From Bacillota bacterium (GTDB lineage Bacteria; Bacillota; Clostridia; Acetivibrionales; DTU013): DNA of 64,000 nt. This document shows positions 62,711 to 64,000 of this stretch, in pieces. The notes beneath the pieces were generated by a model. That model made no database searches and was not told the origin of the DNA. It saw only the letters and a program-made list of their open reading frames with translations. Position 1 is the first letter of the stretch. Each line of letters starts with the position of its first letter. Location of the stretch: assembly GCA_023426125.1 (NCBI GenBank), contig JAFABI010000092.1, positions 42,769-106,768 on the forward strand, given 5' to 3'. Made by a program: the position numbers and the translations under genes.

Positions 62711-63340
62711 CTAAATACGGCTCAAAGCTTTCTTTTTTTTATAGAAACGACAATTCAGTTCGTGCAAGGCAAGCAGCGGACCCTGATTATAAGTTTCACC
62801 AGGATACAGCTTTTTCATTTCAAAGTACCTGTCCAGCATCCAGGGAATGACGCCTTCTTCCCCTCTGAAGCCAAGAACCAGACAAATTAATGATTGCGCA
62901 TAAGGGCTTCGGATCTGCGTAAATCTCTCTTTCAGCACAGGAGTATAGTCTTTATTACTTTTAGCAAGAAGATCTATTGAATTTTCGATAAAGATATCAT
63001 GACAACTGCGTATCAGCTTTTCTACCACCATAGGTAGGAGGACTTCTTCAAACTTCAGCGCTTTCTTAACCAATACACCCCGATTGACCATCTCTGTTTT
63101 TTTTCGCAAGAGCTGAAATATCATCTCAGAGTTTTGTTCTGCCTGAATCATTTCCTTTTCACGAGTAATATGATCAAGACGTTCATCACTTAATATCCCT
63201 TGTTTTATCACTATTTCATCGGCTATATCTTCCAGTCCTTCGTATAAAAGAGTGCTGTAGATAAAACGCTGAATCGAGTTTTCCATATATGGATTGTCCG
63301 AAAAAAATTCATTCGTTAGTAGTTCCTTGTACATTTTCAA
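62711..63340 (-). CDS. Hypothetical helical protein
   Basis: A 209-residue soluble, mostly helical protein without signal peptide or membrane helix. Charged helices dominate the first 90 residues (EKEMIQAEQNSEMIFQLLRK). The C-terminal half has GFRGEEGVIPWMLDRYFEMK and GPLLALHELNCRF, a HEAT-like repeat pattern of helices. AGGTTTGAAA before the ATG is a fair ribosome site. Intact frame, normal codon use for the window, no recognised family and no informative neighbours; both flanking genes are relics. Confidence 0.65.
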   Translation of the reverse strand: MKMYKELLTNEFFSDNPYMENSIQRFIYSTLLYEGLEDIADEIVIKQGILSDERLDHITREKEMIQAEQNSEMIFQLLRKKTEMVNRGVLVKKALKFEEVLLPMVVEKLIRSCHDIFIENSIDLLAKSNKDYTPVLKERFTQIRSPYAQSLICLVLGFRGEEGVIPWMLDRYFEMKKLYPGETYNQGPLLALHELNCRFYKKKKALSRI

Positions 63341-63391
63341 ACCTCACATTTTTAATAACGAAATATTTTTGAATTTTTATTGTTAAAAATA

Positions 63392-63680
63392 TTATATCAT
63401 ATTGTACGACAAGTCTCTAATATCTTTTCCATTGTTCAGGATTGCGGGAATTTTCAATTCCTGCAGCACGTCGAGGATGATTGCCGTCTTTTCTTCCTGG
63501 CTAGAGTTTGTCATGCTGCCGAACGTCAGAAGCAACGGTTTCTCGTGGCTTTCAATGAACCTTTCAAGGCTCTCACCAGGTTGCCAGTTGACGGTCTTGT
63601 TCCGCTCCCAGAACCCAGCTGCGGGCGTAGCTTCCTGTTCATATGAGCCAGGTTGAAACTTCCTGTATCATCGTTGTTCA
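63392..63680 (-). pseudogene. UGT-type glycosyltransferase fragment
   Basis: The minus strand reads TVNWQPGESLERFIESHEKP, LLLTFGSMTNSSQEEKT and AIILDVLQELKIPAIL, then a stop. This is the hinge and start of the nucleotide-sugar-binding half of MGT/UGT-type (GT1/GT28) enzymes, in which F-G-S-M follows the linker. Both the acceptor domain and the donor-site motif are missing, and a stop closes the frame upstream. Confidence 0.6.
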
Positions 63681-63765
63681 TATAACCTTGCTTTCTACTG
63701 CGCTAAAAGTTCCAAAATTGATACGACTTAGCGATTAATTTTACATCAGGATTCTAAAAATCTAT

Positions 63766-64000
63766 CTACCTCAAAAAAGAAATAGCAATAACCACAGCTC
63801 CAAGGATAAATCTATAGACTGTAAATATTCCAAGCCCCTTTTTCTTTAGATACTCAAGCAGGAACTTAATGCTTATGATGCCAACTACTGCTGCTGTTAT
63901 CATGGCAGTAAAAAATGGCACCTTGTCAATAGATGTATGAATTAGATCCTTTGCATGATATAAACCATCTCCCAGAATAATCGGAGTTGACATTAAAAAC
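63766..64000 (-). CDS. uppP: Undecaprenyl-diphosphatase, C-terminal part (runs off the window)
   Basis: The last 78 or so residues of a BacA/UppP-type enzyme that recycles the lipid carrier undecaprenyl phosphate for wall synthesis and gives bacitracin tolerance. Visible are the helix FLMSTPIILGDGLYHAKDLI, FFTAMITAAVVGIISIKFLL, the basic loop EYLKKKGLGIFTVYRF and the final helix ILGAVVIAISF. The catalytic Glu-rich and PGxSRSG motifs lie beyond the window edge. Confidence 0.85.
   Translation of the reverse strand, partial: FLMSTPIILGDGLYHAKDLIHTSIDKVPFFTAMITAAVVGIISIKFLLEYLKKKGLGIFTVYRFILGAVVIAISFLR

Noticed and set aside
1..64000. CRISPR arrays, rRNA genes and a prophage
   Set aside because: No regularly spaced direct repeats, rRNA core motifs or phage structural genes were found by eye.

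Overview
The window looks like chromosomal DNA of a spore-forming, anaerobic-type Firmicute (class Clostridia). The signs are strong AGGAGG-type ribosome binding sites, YesM/YesN (LytS/AraC) sugar two-component systems, Bce-type peptide resistance, an S-layer (SLH) protein, a c-di-AMP riboswitch ahead of a wall protein, and protein relatives that are all clostridial in style. The genus is not resolved from sequence alone.

Layout. (1) 0.3-6 kb is a metal-resistance island: a truncated cadC copy, cadA (Cd/Zn/Pb efflux ATPase), an ICMT-like membrane methyltransferase, a broken sensor kinase, an intact IS4-type insertion sequence with a 9-bp target duplication inside a cadC operator, the full-length cadC and a ZIP transporter relic. 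(2) 6-15 kb holds a c-di-AMP riboswitch with a peptidoglycan-binding protein, followed by a gene graveyard: cut-off XRE, SDR, WYL-type regulator and GyrI-like genes and serine-recombinase relics lie among intact GNAT, AraC, DUF4143 ATPase and VanZ genes. An odd 200-nt tRNA-like element with a CCA end sits at 14.3 kb. (3) 15-19.3 kb is a MarR regulator with a perfect palindromic operator and a heterodimeric ABC multidrug exporter. (4) 19.5-27.2 kb has a methyltransferase, relics, a Bce-like module (response regulator, kinase, ATPase, permease) and an MFS transporter.

(5) 27.4-45.6 kb, all on the minus strand, is a monosaccharide uptake and sensing block. A ChvE/GguA/GguB-type transporter ends at a clear terminator. 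It is followed by a separately promoted operon of anchored binding protein, YesM kinase, YesN regulator and XylF-like lipoprotein. Upstream is a second operon: RbsB-, RbsA- and RbsC-like transporter, URO-D family protein, a stand-alone degenerate kinase core, a YesN regulator and a YesM kinase. No sugar catabolic enzyme is encoded, so the block senses and imports sugars for pathways elsewhere.

(6) 45.8-50.7 kb has a lon relic with its ATPase middle deleted, a VOC protein, a Na+/H+ antiporter and an AAA ATPase. (7) 50.9-60.3 kb encodes a 1651-residue S-layer protein with two predicted beta-propellers, followed upstream by a receiver protein, a SARP-like response regulator and a 985-residue hybrid kinase with two kinase cores. 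(8) 61-64 kb has an AraC-GyrI regulator, two relics, a hypothetical protein and the 3' end of uppP.

The least explained items are the interrupted tRNA-like element, the stand-alone pseudo-kinase inside a sugar two-component operon, the dual-core hybrid kinase next to the double-propeller SLH protein, and several strong palindromes.
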